From Clostridium mobile (lineage in GTDB: Bacteria; Bacillota; Clostridia; Clostridiales; Clostridiaceae): 64,000 bases of DNA. The notes under the pieces are model-generated. The model was not told the DNA's origin. It was given only the letters and a program-made list of their open reading frames with translations, and ran no database searches. The stretch covers positions 310,001-374,000 of the forward strand of contig NZ_JAHLQF010000001.1 in assembly GCF_018918285.1 (NCBI RefSeq). Direction: 5' to 3'. Of this stretch, positions 51,089-59,383 are shown one piece after another; within the stretch, counting starts at the first letter, position 1, and the number at the start of each line of letters is the position of its first letter. Made by a program: the position numbers and the translations under genes.

Positions 51089-52675
51089 TCAATAATCGAT
51101 TTTATTCTTTAATGCTATTTTCTTTATTGTTCTATACACTTCTTCTCCACAAGTTCCATATGTATTTGCATAAACTTTAGAAGCTATTCCTTTACGATTT
51201 TTAGATAATGGATCATCTCCATTATTAATCCTTTCAATAAGCTCGTACCAAGGTTCTTTTTTATTGTAAAAATAGTAAAAAACATTTGGTGGAATTACTG
51301 ATCCTTCAGGCATTTTCTCATCCAAAAAAATTATTTTCTTTTCAGTAAGCAAATAACTTCCCAGTAATGATCCATTCCCTGATATCAAAACATCTGCAGC
51401 ATTTAAAGCATATAAGTAATTATCAGTTTCATCTAATATAACATTATTATAAAGACCATTTCTATGCTTTATATGGTATTCTGTTAACTTATTATAATAC
51501 TTTAACAGTTGAGGTATATATCTCATTATTGAGATTTTAGTAAGAGGGTGAGGACGCCAAATTAAGGCGGTATTCTTATTTATATTTGTTATATTCAATA
51601 TATTTGTTATTTCCTCTATTTTTGAGAAAGGATCATTAATAAAATACAAACAACCAGTATCTAAAAGGTATACGGTTTTACCATCTAACTTTTCTTTCCA
51701 TTCAATTGGATATGCCTTATTTTCTTTTAAATTATTAACCATAGAATCAATTTTAGGTGATCCAAGTGTCATAAGCTTTGACTTTGGTATACCATCTTTT
51801 ATCGCAGATTTTTCTACAAAATCACCAACTAAAATAATTTTATCTACGTTCTTTATAGCTGGCATCATATATGTTGCATGTTTCCCATAAGGCGGAAAAA
51901 ATGACGCAATATGATATGGTACATATACAAGCATATGTGTATATTTTTTAAGATTAAATGTAAAATATCCTTCATAAACACGAGTTATAGTATTATATTG
52001 GTCATATATATTATGTACAAAAACAATATCTGGTTTTTCATTTTCAATATTATATTTACTATAATGGATAATTGGAATATTCTTAGGAAATCGTTCTCCC
52101 TCATAAGTTGGTATAACTTTGTCTTTGGAAAGTTGATGATAAGGAATTGGTACCACTTTAACTTCACAATTTTCGTCTTTTGCAAAAGCTTCATATATTG
52201 TTTCTAAACTATCCCACATAGAGACTTTATAAGGAAAAAAAACCACCTTTAGTTTATTATTATTTTCTATTATAGTATTTTTAATAATTTCCTCTTTACT
52301 TTCTTTAATTCCTAATTCTTGTAGCATTGTATAAGCAATGTTTTCTTGATTTTCATTGTTAGAATTCAGAAGTGCTTTTTTATAATGTTTTATAGCTAGT
52401 TCATTTTCCCCATTACACTGATATAAATAAGAAAGATTATAAATTAAATCAAAATTTTCTCCACTTATCTCAATACCTTTCTTTAAAACTCTTTCCGCTT
52501 CTTTCATATCTCCTTCCATCATAGCTATAACACCCTTAATGGAATAAATATCTTTATCATTTGGAACCAAATTATCATATTCTTCTACTACTTTTTTTGC
52601 CTCTTCTAATTCATTCTTATTTACAAGAGCTTCTATAGCTTTTTTTATATTATTTTTATGTTGTTCCATATCCAA
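51089..52675 (-). CDS. TPR protein with CDP-glycerol glycerophosphotransferase-like (GT-B) domain
   Basis: The 528-residue protein has N-terminal TPR repeats (about residues 1-125; LIYNLSYLYQCNGENELAIKHYKKAL). A GT-B-like domain follows, beginning KLKVVFFPYKVSMWDSLETI. The C-terminal half has IWRPHPL, ADVLISGNGSLLGSYLLTEKKIIFLD and VIPPNVFYYF, which resemble the TagF/CDP-glycerol glycerophosphotransferase family (RPHP-type and the DVLITDYSS-like motif). These enzymes move a phospho-group from a CDP donor to a polymer. C. difficile CD0244, of the same broad family, acts in flagellin type A modification. It starts at TTG 52675 (GGAG 8 bases away). It lies between the GT2-TPR gene and the CTP-activating fusion. 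Confidence 0.82.
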   Translation of the reverse strand: MDMEQHKNNIKKAIEALVNKNELEEAKKVVEEYDNLVPNDKDIYSIKGVIAMMEGDMKEAERVLKKGIEISGENFDLIYNLSYLYQCNGENELAIKHYKKALLNSNNENQENIAYTMLQELGIKESKEEIIKNTIIENNNKLKVVFFPYKVSMWDSLETIYEAFAKDENCEVKVVPIPYHQLSKDKVIPTYEGERFPKNIPIIHYSKYNIENEKPDIVFVHNIYDQYNTITRVYEGYFTFNLKKYTHMLVYVPYHIASFFPPYGKHATYMMPAIKNVDKIILVGDFVEKSAIKDGIPKSKLMTLGSPKIDSMVNNLKENKAYPIEWKEKLDGKTVYLLDTGCLYFINDPFSKIEEITNILNITNINKNTALIWRPHPLTKISIMRYIPQLLKYYNKLTEYHIKHRNGLYNNVILDETDNYLYALNAADVLISGNGSLLGSYLLTEKKIIFLDEKMPEGSVIPPNVFYYFYNKKEPWYELIERINNGDDPLSKNRKGIASKVYANTYGTCGEEVYRTIKKIALKNKIDY

Positions 52676-52724
52676 TATATAACCACTCCTAAAAGCAAAT
52701 TTTTTTGCTAGTTTATTTTACATT

Positions 52725-54830
52725 TTAAAAATATTCTTCTATAACTTTATTAACTCTCCTAGCTTCTCCATATAATATAATCTCTTTTAAACATTCTATA
52801 GCTTCTTCCTTATAATTAAATTTTATAAGTAAATTAAATTTTAACATCATTAAATCAAAATCAAATTTTACTAAGGATAGTGCTTCTTCAACAGTATCAT
52901 AGGCTTCCTGATATTTTTCTTTATTTAATAATCCTTTTATGCTTTCAATTAAACTAGGTATTAAAGCCTTAATATCTTTATTTACAGGTTCCTCTAAATT
53001 CTCTGTTAATATTTCTATATATTTTGTATAAGATTTCTCTAAATTTATAATATCTTTTATAGATTTTATATAACTCATAGTGTCTTCATACTTATATTGT
53101 AATGCTTTTTTTAGTTGTAATATAAATCTATCCTCATCTGTAAGCATCCATATATTGTTTTCTATTAAATTACTATTATAAGTTTTTATAATACAGTAAT
53201 ATTTGTTTGCCACATAATTCAAAAATATTTCTTCGTTATCCTCTTTAGGTAGATTTCCACTTAACAATAGTACTTTTTCCATAATGGTTCTAATAGATAT
53301 AGTAGCTAATTCCATTGATTTAAATTTTTCTAAGCCTTTCAACATAATAGAATTAAAATCATAATAATTAGCACATAAATATATTAATATATTTTCTATT
53401 TTATTTTTCCCATAAACTATAAGATTTTCAATTTCATTAATATCGTATTTTAAAATATAATATATATAAATTGCATAAGGTATCTTATTTTCATTAGTTA
53501 TTTTTTTGACTTTCTGTATTAACTCTTTATCAAGACCATCATTTTCTTTAAAATATTTAACTATAGAAACAATTTCCTTTAAATTTCCTTCTGATAGGTT
53601 TTCACTAAGTTTTATTAAATCCTCTAATAGAACTTCTTTATGTATATAAAATAATATGTTTTCATAATTATATTTATCAATAAGTTCATCTAAACTCGAA
53701 ACTTTATTCCATACTTTGCCTTGTACTATAATCTTAAGTATTATACGGACTTTTTCTTTTAATATATTTTTATCTTCTATTTTAAATATTATATTTAAAG
53801 CTTTATCATAAGAATTATTATTATAATAGCTTAAAGCTAAATTATAAAGTACATTATTTTTTAAACCTCTTTTAGTAATAGATAAAGTAGCATTATAAAT
53901 CATTGAATTATTCTTTAGTTTTTCATAGCAATTTAAATATTCATTATAGCCTTCTATAGCTTCTTCATATTTACCTAAGTTGTAACAAGCCTCTCCCTTA
54001 TAAAAATAAAAGTCTATAAAATTCTCACATTGTAGACCTTCCTCTACTTTTTCTAAGAGCAACCTATATTCTTTTAATCCATATAGAAGAGAACAATATT
54101 TGTCTAATACATATATATATTTTCCTATTTCTTTCTTACATTTGGCATAAGCCATTTCTATGTATTTTAACGCTTCTTTTGAATCTTTGTGCATACTATA
54201 AGACGCTGATATTTGATAAATTATATATATATTATCTGGATCTTTTTTTGTTTCTTTCATTAACAAACTTAAATTTCTTTTAAATTTATATTCCATTAAT
54301 TTACAATCCCTATTATCATAACCATAATGAATAAATCTTATATTAGTATTTATTAAAGGATATTTAAATTGAGGTTGTTCATGAATACTTCCTAAATAAT
54401 TTATGGTTCCTCTTTTAAAAATTCTAATTAAAGGAGATATAGCTCCATTATTTATTGAATTTTCCACATCTCTGTTAAAATTAATTATTTTAATAATTCC
54501 AGCATTGTACTTATTACTTTTTTTATTTTTAATTAACTTTGCTAATTCCTTCACATCATAAAGAACTTCATCTGCATCCACTACTAATATCCAATCACCA
54601 CTACAATAATTTATAGAAATATTTCTCATATCCCCAAAATTATTATTCCATTTATGAAAATATATTTTATTTGTATACTTTTTAGCAATCTCTACAGTAT
54701 TATCTGTAGAACCTGTATCTACAATAACTATTTCGCTCTCTATATATTCCTGCAATTTTTTTAAAGGCTTTAATGTATTTTCAATATACTTTTCTTCATT
54801 CTTAACTATCATAGCTATGCTTAGCTTCAT
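52725..54830 (-). CDS. Large family 2 glycosyltransferase with TPR repeats, probable flagellin glycosyltransferase
   Basis: The 701-residue protein has an N-terminal GT2 domain (about 1-230). It contains AMIVKNEEKYIENTL, IVIVDTGSTDNTVEIAKKY, LVVDADEVLYD and IHEQPQF motifs. A long helical region follows with TPR repeats (IYIIYQISASYSMHKDSKEALKYIEMAY, FYFYKGEACYNLGKYEEAIEGYNEYLN). TPR regions in such enzymes bind the protein acceptor. It is the first gene after fliC and has its own sigma-28-type promoter (54865-54891). Cytosolic O-glycosylation of flagellin is the likely role. It corresponds in position to CD0240 of C. difficile. Confidence 0.87.
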   Translation of the reverse strand: MKLSIAMIVKNEEKYIENTLKPLKKLQEYIESEIVIVDTGSTDNTVEIAKKYTNKIYFHKWNNNFGDMRNISINYCSGDWILVVDADEVLYDVKELAKLIKNKKSNKYNAGIIKIINFNRDVENSINNGAISPLIRIFKRGTINYLGSIHEQPQFKYPLINTNIRFIHYGYDNRDCKLMEYKFKRNLSLLMKETKKDPDNIYIIYQISASYSMHKDSKEALKYIEMAYAKCKKEIGKYIYVLDKYCSLLYGLKEYRLLLEKVEEGLQCENFIDFYFYKGEACYNLGKYEEAIEGYNEYLNCYEKLKNNSMIYNATLSITKRGLKNNVLYNLALSYYNNNSYDKALNIIFKIEDKNILKEKVRIILKIIVQGKVWNKVSSLDELIDKYNYENILFYIHKEVLLEDLIKLSENLSEGNLKEIVSIVKYFKENDGLDKELIQKVKKITNENKIPYAIYIYYILKYDINEIENLIVYGKNKIENILIYLCANYYDFNSIMLKGLEKFKSMELATISIRTIMEKVLLLSGNLPKEDNEEIFLNYVANKYYCIIKTYNSNLIENNIWMLTDEDRFILQLKKALQYKYEDTMSYIKSIKDIINLEKSYTKYIEILTENLEEPVNKDIKALIPSLIESIKGLLNKEKYQEAYDTVEEALSLVKFDFDLMMLKFNLLIKFNYKEEAIECLKEIILYGEARRVNKVIEEYF

Positions 54831-54864
54831 TTATTTCATTCCCTTCACGATGTATCTATGATAT

Positions 54865-54891
54865 ATATCGTGTTTAATTTGTTTAACTTTA
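54865..54891 (-). promoter_or_regulatory. Sigma-28 promoter of the flagellin-modification cluster
   Basis: TAAA, a 15-base spacer, then CACGATAT on the minus strand, 34 bases upstream of the GT2-TPR gene. It follows the fliC terminator, so the modification genes have a late-flagellar promoter of their own. Spacer and boxes agree with the three flagellin promoters. Confidence 0.8.
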
Positions 54892-54897
54892 AATATA

Positions 54898-54940
54898 AAA
54901 AAGCATAAGAGTCAGAAGTATTCTGATTCTTATGCTTTTT
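54898..54940 (-). terminator. Rho-independent terminator of fliC
   Basis: A 19-20-base stem with one mismatch (AAAAGCATAAGAATCAGAA and its partner) and a 3-base loop, followed by TTTTTTATATT on the minus strand. It lies 83 bases after the fliC stop. Confidence 0.93.
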
Positions 54941-54960
54941 ATTTTAAATGTATTAAGGAA

Positions 54961-55019
54961 ACTCAGACTATGTCTGAGTAAGAGATTCACGAAATTTAGC
55001 TAAAGCCAAATTGATTCAC
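54961..55019 (-). repeat. Two perfect hairpins in the fliC 3' untranslated region
   Basis: Hairpin 1 (54993-55012) is AATTTAGC-TAAA-GCCAAATT (one G-U pair in RNA), flanked on both sides by direct repeats GATTCAC (54984-54990 and 55013-55019). Hairpin 2 (54961-54979) is ACTCAGAC-TAT-GTCTGAGT. With the terminator this makes three successive hairpins after fliC. It may stabilise the very abundant flagellin mRNA, or be a copy of a dispersed palindromic element. Confidence 0.65.
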
Positions 55020-55022
55020 TGC

Positions 55023-55850
55023 TTATCTTAATAACTGAAGAACTCCTTGTGGTGCTTGGTTAGCTTGTGCAAGCATAGCTTGAGCAGCCTGTTGAAGAAT
55101 GTTATTCTTTGAGAAGTTCATCATTTCTTTAGCCATATCTACATCTCTAACTCTTGATTCTGCTGCTTGTAAGTTCTCTGAAGAGTTATCCAAGTTAGCT
55201 ATAGTATGTTCCAATCTATTTTGGTTAGCTCCAAGTTTTGCTCTTTGTTTTGAAACTAAGTTTAAAGCATTATCTATAGTTCCAATTTGAGCACTTATAC
55301 TAGCCGCATTAGTTCCACTTATATCAATACCAGTTATACTTAATCCAGTTGTAGTCATATCGTCAATCGCTAAAGTCATCATTTGGCCAGCATTTGCTCC
55401 AATTTGGAAATTAACAGCGTTTGTACCTGCTAAACTTCCATTTAATAATTCTTTAGTGTTAAATTGAGTTTGAGTTGCTATTCTATCTATTTCAGTTTTT
55501 AATTCTTTTATTTCTTCTTGTAAATTATCTCTGTCTACTGTTACGTTAGTATCGTTAGCAGATTGTACAGTTAATTCTCTCATTCTTTGAAGAATTGAGT
55601 GAGTTTCAGTTAAAGCACCTTCTGCTGTTTGGATTAAAGAAATACCATCTTGAGCGTTTCTTGAAGCTTGGTTAAGACCTCTGATTTGTCCTCTCATTTT
55701 TTCTGAGATTGCAAGTCCTGCTGCGTCATCTCCAGCTCTGTTTATTCTTAAACCTGAGCTTAATTTTTCCATTGCCTTAGCACTATTACCAGTGTTTATT
55801 CCCATTTGTCTGTGAGCGTTCATAGCGTTTAAATTGTGATTAATAATCAT
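55023..55850 (-). CDS. fliC: Flagellin FliC (major filament subunit)
   Basis: The 275-residue flagellin begins [20 protein letters not shown]. It has the [30 protein letters not shown]-domain motif and ends [25 protein letters not shown], the classic C-terminal D0 helix. The variable region is very short, so the filament surface is nearly all D1, with little D2/D3. Ser/Thr-rich loops near residues 170-200 are candidate O-glycosylation sites. The ATG at 55850 has an ideal GGAGGG site; the frame is open 10 codons further but that part is leader. Expression is controlled by a sigma-28 promoter and, by inference, CsrA/FliW. The modification operon follows it. Confidence 0.96.
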   Translation of the reverse strand: MIINHNLNAMNAHRQMGINTGNSAKAMEKLSSGLRINRAGDDAAGLAISEKMRGQIRGLNQASRNAQDGISLIQTAEGALTETHSILQRMRELTVQSANDTNVTVDRDNLQEEIKELKTEIDRIATQTQFNTKELLNGSLAGTNAVNFQIGANAGQMMTLAIDDMTTTGLSITGIDISGTNAASISAQIGTIDNALNLVSKQRAKLGANQNRLEHTIANLDNSSENLQAAESRVRDVDMAKEMMNFSKNNILQQAAQAMLAQANQAPQGVLQLLR

Positions 55851-55856
55851 TTTTAT

Positions 55857-55892
55857 ACCCTCCTTGAAATTATGTTCCACTTCCCTGTGAAA
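55857..55892 (-). promoter_or_regulatory. CsrA-type binding sites in the fliC leader
   Basis: Site 1 is the hairpin TTTCAC-AGGGAA-GTGGAA (55875-55892, minus strand). Its ACAGGGA matches the CsrA consensus ACARGGA, with GGA in the loop. Site 2, TCAAGGAGGG, overlaps the fliC Shine-Dalgarno (about 55857-55868). Two sites, one covering the ribosome site, is the arrangement known for hag in Bacillus subtilis. csrA and fliW lie in the same window at 59384-60030. Confidence 0.7.
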
Positions 55893-55926
55893 CCCTAGTT
55901 TATTTTATTTTAAAAATTATCTTTAT

Positions 55927-55968
55927 AAGATATATACCACCTTCATGGCCACTCAGGCAGTATATCTT
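55927..55968 (-). other. 5' hairpin in the fliC leader RNA
   Basis: AAGATATAC-TGCC (55956-55968) pairs with GG-TGGTATATATCTT (55927-55941), apart from a 2-base bulge and an internal mismatch, closing a loop of about 14 bases. It would form within the first bases of the sigma-28 transcript. 5' hairpins of this kind often protect messages from decay. Confidence 0.6.
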
Positions 55969-55981
55969 CCTTACACTTTAT

Positions 55982-56008
55982 ATATCGTAATAATTAAAAT
56001 GTACTTTA
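55982..56008 (-). promoter_or_regulatory. Sigma-28 promoter of fliC
   Basis: TAAA, a 15-base spacer, then TACGATAT on the minus strand, 131 bases upstream of the fliC ATG. The leader is therefore about 125 bases long and holds the 5' hairpin and both CsrA-type sites. Confidence 0.9.
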
Positions 56009-56045
56009 TAGTTTTTTTATAAAATTATTTAAAAGATATTAAGTT

Positions 56046-56384
56046 TTATATTTTTTTACTGAAAATTAGAGCATTTGAGCTTCTATGATTATAACCATTA
56101 TTGGCTTTTCTAGTAACCTTCAATTCTCCTAGCTCATTTCTTAATTCTTCTTTTTTATCCTTAATTATTTTTTCTAATTCTTTATTATTTTCTATTATTT
56201 TTAATTTATTGCATATATCTATAAATTCTTCTTTGGAATAATCTATACTCTCAATAAAATCTATTATTTTCTGTCTATCATCCATAAGACTATCTATAGA
56301 ATCTATATTTCCCTCTTTAATATCGCTAATGATTTCTAGAGTTAGTTTATTAAACTTAACTAAACTTTCCCTAAGTTCATTCAT
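56046..56384 (-). CDS. fliT: FliT-like flagellar chaperone
   Basis: The 112-residue, all-helical protein begins MNELRESLVKFNKLTLEIIS. It has the SLMDDRQKIIDFIESIDY pattern typical of FliT-like proteins. It lies 15 bases after fliD, the gene for the filament cap that FliT chaperones. FliT binds FliD and keeps it export-competent. The family is weakly conserved in Firmicutes, so the name rests on helical pattern, length and position. No terminator separates it from the fliC promoter region, so some readthrough into fliC is possible. Confidence 0.75.
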   Translation of the reverse strand: MNELRESLVKFNKLTLEIISDIKEGNIDSIDSLMDDRQKIIDFIESIDYSKEEFIDICNKLKIIENNKELEKIIKDKKEELRNELGELKVTRKANNGYNHRSSNALIFSKKI

Positions 56385-56399
56385 AAATTATTTTCCCCT

Positions 56400-58028
56400 T
56401 TATTGTCCTCCAAACTGTTGTGCCATCCAAGCAGCTTGTGAATTATATTTATTCATTACTTTTTCTAATGTAGCAAACTGTCTATAAAGTTGCTTTTCCT
56501 TCTCCTTCATTTTGTCACTTAGATTTTTTATCATAATATCTTTTCTATGTAGTTGGTCTGGTAAATTATTGCTTCCAATTACTCCATAAATACTATTGTC
56601 TTCCTGCTTATTAGCATAATCTGTCAGAATACCTTTACCTAAAGTTACTCCTGGCAACCCTGCATAGTCCTTTATTATAGTATTTATTCTTTGAAATATT
56701 CCAGATTCATTATAAGCTTGCTTTTTCTCTTCAGAAGTTTTAGGATTACTAATTGAAGGCATTTTATTAAAAAGATTCATAATATCTTCAGGATTTTCCA
56801 TTAAGATCTTCTTTAATGTCTCTTCTCCTCCCGGGCCAAATTCAATCTGTCCTGATTTAGTAGTATCACTACTAGTATCTAATCCTGTTTGTTTTCTACC
56901 AAAGCTAATATTACTTCCTTCTACTTTATCATAGAAAACTCCCCTTAGATCACTTAACATTTTTTCTAAATTACTATCATTTCTGAGCGCACCTTTTTTA
57001 GCTCTTTCCTCCCAAGCCTTTATATCGTCGTCTTTCATTTCTTTTTTTTGCTCTTCTGTTAACGGCTTGTAGTCATAGTCTTTTTTCTCTTTTAATTTAC
57101 CGCTTATTTTTTCTATAAGAGCATTATACTTATCCATAAAGCCTTTTATTCTATCAAAAGTTTGATCTACATTCTTTGATATATTAATATTTGTTTCTCC
57201 CTTTTCAGTTAGCTTGTAAGTAATCCCATCAATAGTAAAATTGTTAGAATCCCTTTCAACTTTAACCTTTGCGCTACTTCCTGGAGCAGTAATTTCTGCT
57301 ATGGAATTTTTACCTTCATCAATAGTACTTACATCAAATACTTTGTTGTCCCCACCTATAGCAATAACTACACCTTCACCAGTTTTTTTAGTTTCTATTG
57401 AAATTTCTTGACTTAGTTCACTAAAGGAAACATTTATATAATCAGACAACTTTTCTGTCTTCCCATCAACTTCAAAAGAACTATTTTTTATGCTGCTTAC
57501 TAAATCTTTTACAGTAGCTTTACTTTTATCAAGCTTTTCAACATCTACTGTAAACTCCTTCCCGTCTACAGTTATAGTGAAATTTTTATCTATTCCTAAT
57601 TCTGATAATTTAGTATCGTTAGTAACATTTTTATTAGAACCATCAGTATATTGCAATTTTCCGCTAACAGTAGCTCCTTTAGCCATTTGTATTACGTCTA
57701 CTATATAATTTCCCTCAATTGCTCCCTGTCCAGCAGTAATATTGGCTGAAACACCGCTATTAACTTTAGCTATATAATCAAAATAGTTTTTATTATTTAT
57801 TAGGCTATCTTTACTTGTAGAACTAAAATAAGTATTTTGAAGATCTTTAACATCCTTTATAATATCTTTATACATTTCCTGTTTCCAAGCTATTATCTGT
57901 TTATCTTGCTTAACCTTATCTATTTTAGCTTGTTGTCCCATAAGCATTTTTTTTATCATATCATCTGTATCCATACCAGTAGCTAGTCCAGGTAATCTAA
58001 GACCGCCTCCACTTATACCACTTACCAT
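56400..58028 (-). CDS. fliD: Flagellar filament cap protein FliD
   Basis: The 542-residue protein begins MVSGISGGGLRLPGLATGMDTDDMIKKMLM, the FliD N-terminal signature (GLATGMDTDxMIKxMM). It has the KQEMYKDIIKDVKDLQNTYF helix and a C-terminal coiled coil ending in QFATLEKVMNKYNSQAAWMAQQF. FliD caps the filament tip and helps flagellin to fold into place; in pathogens it can act as an adhesin. It has an ideal AAGGAGG site. It follows fliS, with a short degenerate TTTAGAT-type repeat in the gap. Confidence 0.95.
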   Translation of the reverse strand: MVSGISGGGLRLPGLATGMDTDDMIKKMLMGQQAKIDKVKQDKQIIAWKQEMYKDIIKDVKDLQNTYFSSTSKDSLINNKNYFDYIAKVNSGVSANITAGQGAIEGNYIVDVIQMAKGATVSGKLQYTDGSNKNVTNDTKLSELGIDKNFTITVDGKEFTVDVEKLDKSKATVKDLVSSIKNSSFEVDGKTEKLSDYINVSFSELSQEISIETKKTGEGVVIAIGGDNKVFDVSTIDEGKNSIAEITAPGSSAKVKVERDSNNFTIDGITYKLTEKGETNINISKNVDQTFDRIKGFMDKYNALIEKISGKLKEKKDYDYKPLTEEQKKEMKDDDIKAWEERAKKGALRNDSNLEKMLSDLRGVFYDKVEGSNISFGRKQTGLDTSSDTTKSGQIEFGPGGEETLKKILMENPEDIMNLFNKMPSISNPKTSEEKKQAYNESGIFQRINTIIKDYAGLPGVTLGKGILTDYANKQEDNSIYGVIGSNNLPDQLHRKDIMIKNLSDKMKEKEKQLYRQFATLEKVMNKYNSQAAWMAQQFGGQ

Positions 58029-58090
58029 GATTTATACCTCCTTTTTTTAAGATGTTTAGATTTGTAAATATCTAATCATCTATCTAACTT

Positions 58091-58477
58091 TTATCTCGTA
58101 GTTTTGCTGATTTTATATGCCTCTTCCCAAGTATCTCTTACCTCTTCTATGAGAGGTATTACTTCATCCATTATAGCTACATCTTTTTTAATGTTTGCAT
58201 CTACTAATCTTTGTATTATAAATTCATATATTTGAACTAAAGATCCCCCCCAACTTCCGGCTCTTTCAACATCTAAACTTGCAACCAACTCATAGAATAT
58301 ATTTTCAGTTTTTATTATATTTTCGTGAGCTTTTTTTACATCCTTTTCTACTATTGCATTTTTTGCTATTTTAGAAAACTTTACTGCTCCATCTAGTAGC
58401 ATTAATAGTAATTGTTCCTTTGAAGCAAAATTTACACTATTATTTTTATAAGCATTATATGCATTGCTAGCGTACAT
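58091..58477 (-). CDS. fliS: Flagellin chaperone FliS
   Basis: The 128-residue four-helix protein begins MYASNAYNAYKNNSVNFASKEQLLLMLLDGAVKFSKIAKNAI and has ERAGSWGGSLVQIYEFIIQRLVDANIKKD, the FliS core. FliS binds the C-terminal D0 region of flagellin in the cytosol and delivers it to FlhA. In Firmicutes FliS and FliW bind flagellin at once. It lies between the small charged ORF and fliD. Length and motifs are standard. Confidence 0.95.
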   Translation of the reverse strand: MYASNAYNAYKNNSVNFASKEQLLLMLLDGAVKFSKIAKNAIVEKDVKKAHENIIKTENIFYELVASLDVERAGSWGGSLVQIYEFIIQRLVDANIKKDVAIMDEVIPLIEEVRDTWEEAYKISKTTR

Positions 58478-58488
58478 ACGCTCTACAC

Positions 58489-58782
58489 CTACCTTTTTGT
58501 GTCTAAAAATCTTCCACTAGAAAATTGCTTTTCTTCCGCCTTATATTTAACCGCTTCTACATCTACTTCTTCTACCTTTTCAGCTTCAACTGAAATTATT
58601 TTTACTTTTTTCTTTTTCTTACTATATTTTTTTAATTGCTCAGAAAAATCCTTTTCTTCCCTCTTCTCTTGTGCATCCTTATCTATCTTTATATCCTTTT
58701 TCCTATGGACTATGCCTTCTTTTGTTGACTCTTCAACTCTTTGTCTTATCTCAGTATCAATTTTATTAAGCCTATATTCCAT
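58489..58782 (-). CDS. Small charged protein in the late flagellar operon, unknown
   Basis: The 97-residue, very lysine- and glutamate-rich protein begins MEYRLNKIDTEIRQRVEEST and has a basic stretch KKYSKKKKKVKIISVEAEKVEEVDVEAV. No membrane segment or signal is seen. It has a good AAGGAAGGTG site and lies 11 bases before fliS, downstream of an inverted-repeat element. I do not recognise a family. Similar small charged ORFs occur between flaG and fliS in clostridia, and a flagellar role is inferred only from position. Confidence 0.6.
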   Translation of the reverse strand: MEYRLNKIDTEIRQRVEESTKEGIVHRKKDIKIDKDAQEKREEKDFSEQLKKYSKKKKKVKIISVEAEKVEEVDVEAVKYKAEEKQFSSGRFLDTKR

Positions 58783-58815
58783 AGAAACACCTTCCTTATT
58801 ATAGTAACTTTTAAT

Positions 58816-58993
58816 GATATATACTGTGCCGTATGCATTTGAGCAAAATTTAGAAGTTCTTAATTTAGTTTAGAAAATTTCCGTTAAAATGCTGCGCATG
58901 TTTGAGCAAGCGAGTTTGCCAGCATTAGGAAGTTTTATAAAATAAATTCTAGAAATTCTTATTGAGGCGAAAGCTACACAAACAGTATATATC
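58816..58993. mobile_element. 178-bp element with terminal inverted repeats (MITE-like)
   Basis: The ends are perfect 12-base inverted repeats (GATATATACTGT at 58816-58827, ACAGTATATATC at 58982-58993). The similarity extends outward as TTTAATG to about 18 bases, with one extra G in one arm. Inside lies a second palindrome (AATGCTG...CAGCATT) enclosing repeated GTTTG and GAGCAAGCGAG. It has no ORF. It begins just after the flaG stop and ends before the ribosome site of the next gene. Size and structure fit a non-autonomous transposon or a dispersed palindromic element. Confidence 0.7.
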
Positions 58994-58995
58994 CA

Positions 58996-59355
58996 TTAAA
59001 CCCTCTCATCCATAAACACCCCTGCTAATTCACAGAGCTTGTCTACCATATCTATAATCTTTTTAGGTGGTATTTCTTTTACTATTTCTTTTGTATTTTT
59101 GTCCATTATTCTTACAATAATATTATTAGTTTTACCATATACCTCATATTCTAAATAAGTGGATTTATCATTAAAGGTTTTATTTAAGGTATCCACTGCT
59201 TTTTTAAGATCATCTTCCTGTATTTTTATATTATCTCCTATCACTTCAGCTTGTCCAACGCTGCCATTACCTTTGTCAAAAAACATGATTTCATTATATA
59301 TAGCATTTTTATCAAAGTTAATCTGTCCTCCCTGACTTACTAACTTTACATCCAT
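58996..59355 (-). CDS. flaG: FlaG family protein
   Basis: The 119-residue protein has a C-terminal FlaG domain: LKKAVDTLNKTFNDKSTYLEYEVYGKTNNIIVRIMDKNTKEIVKEIPPKKIIDMVDKL (shown in part; about residues 50-108). FlaG influences filament length and adhesion in some bacteria; the molecular mechanism is unclear. It lies between csrA and fliS as in other clostridia. The stop codon abuts the inverted-repeat element. The ATG has an AAAGGGGTG site. Confidence 0.92.
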   Translation of the reverse strand: MDVKLVSQGGQINFDKNAIYNEIMFFDKGNGSVGQAEVIGDNIKIQEDDLKKAVDTLNKTFNDKSTYLEYEVYGKTNNIIVRIMDKNTKEIVKEIPPKKIIDMVDKLCELAGVFMDERV

Positions 59356-59383
59356 GTTATTACACCCCTTTTGAAAATAAACA

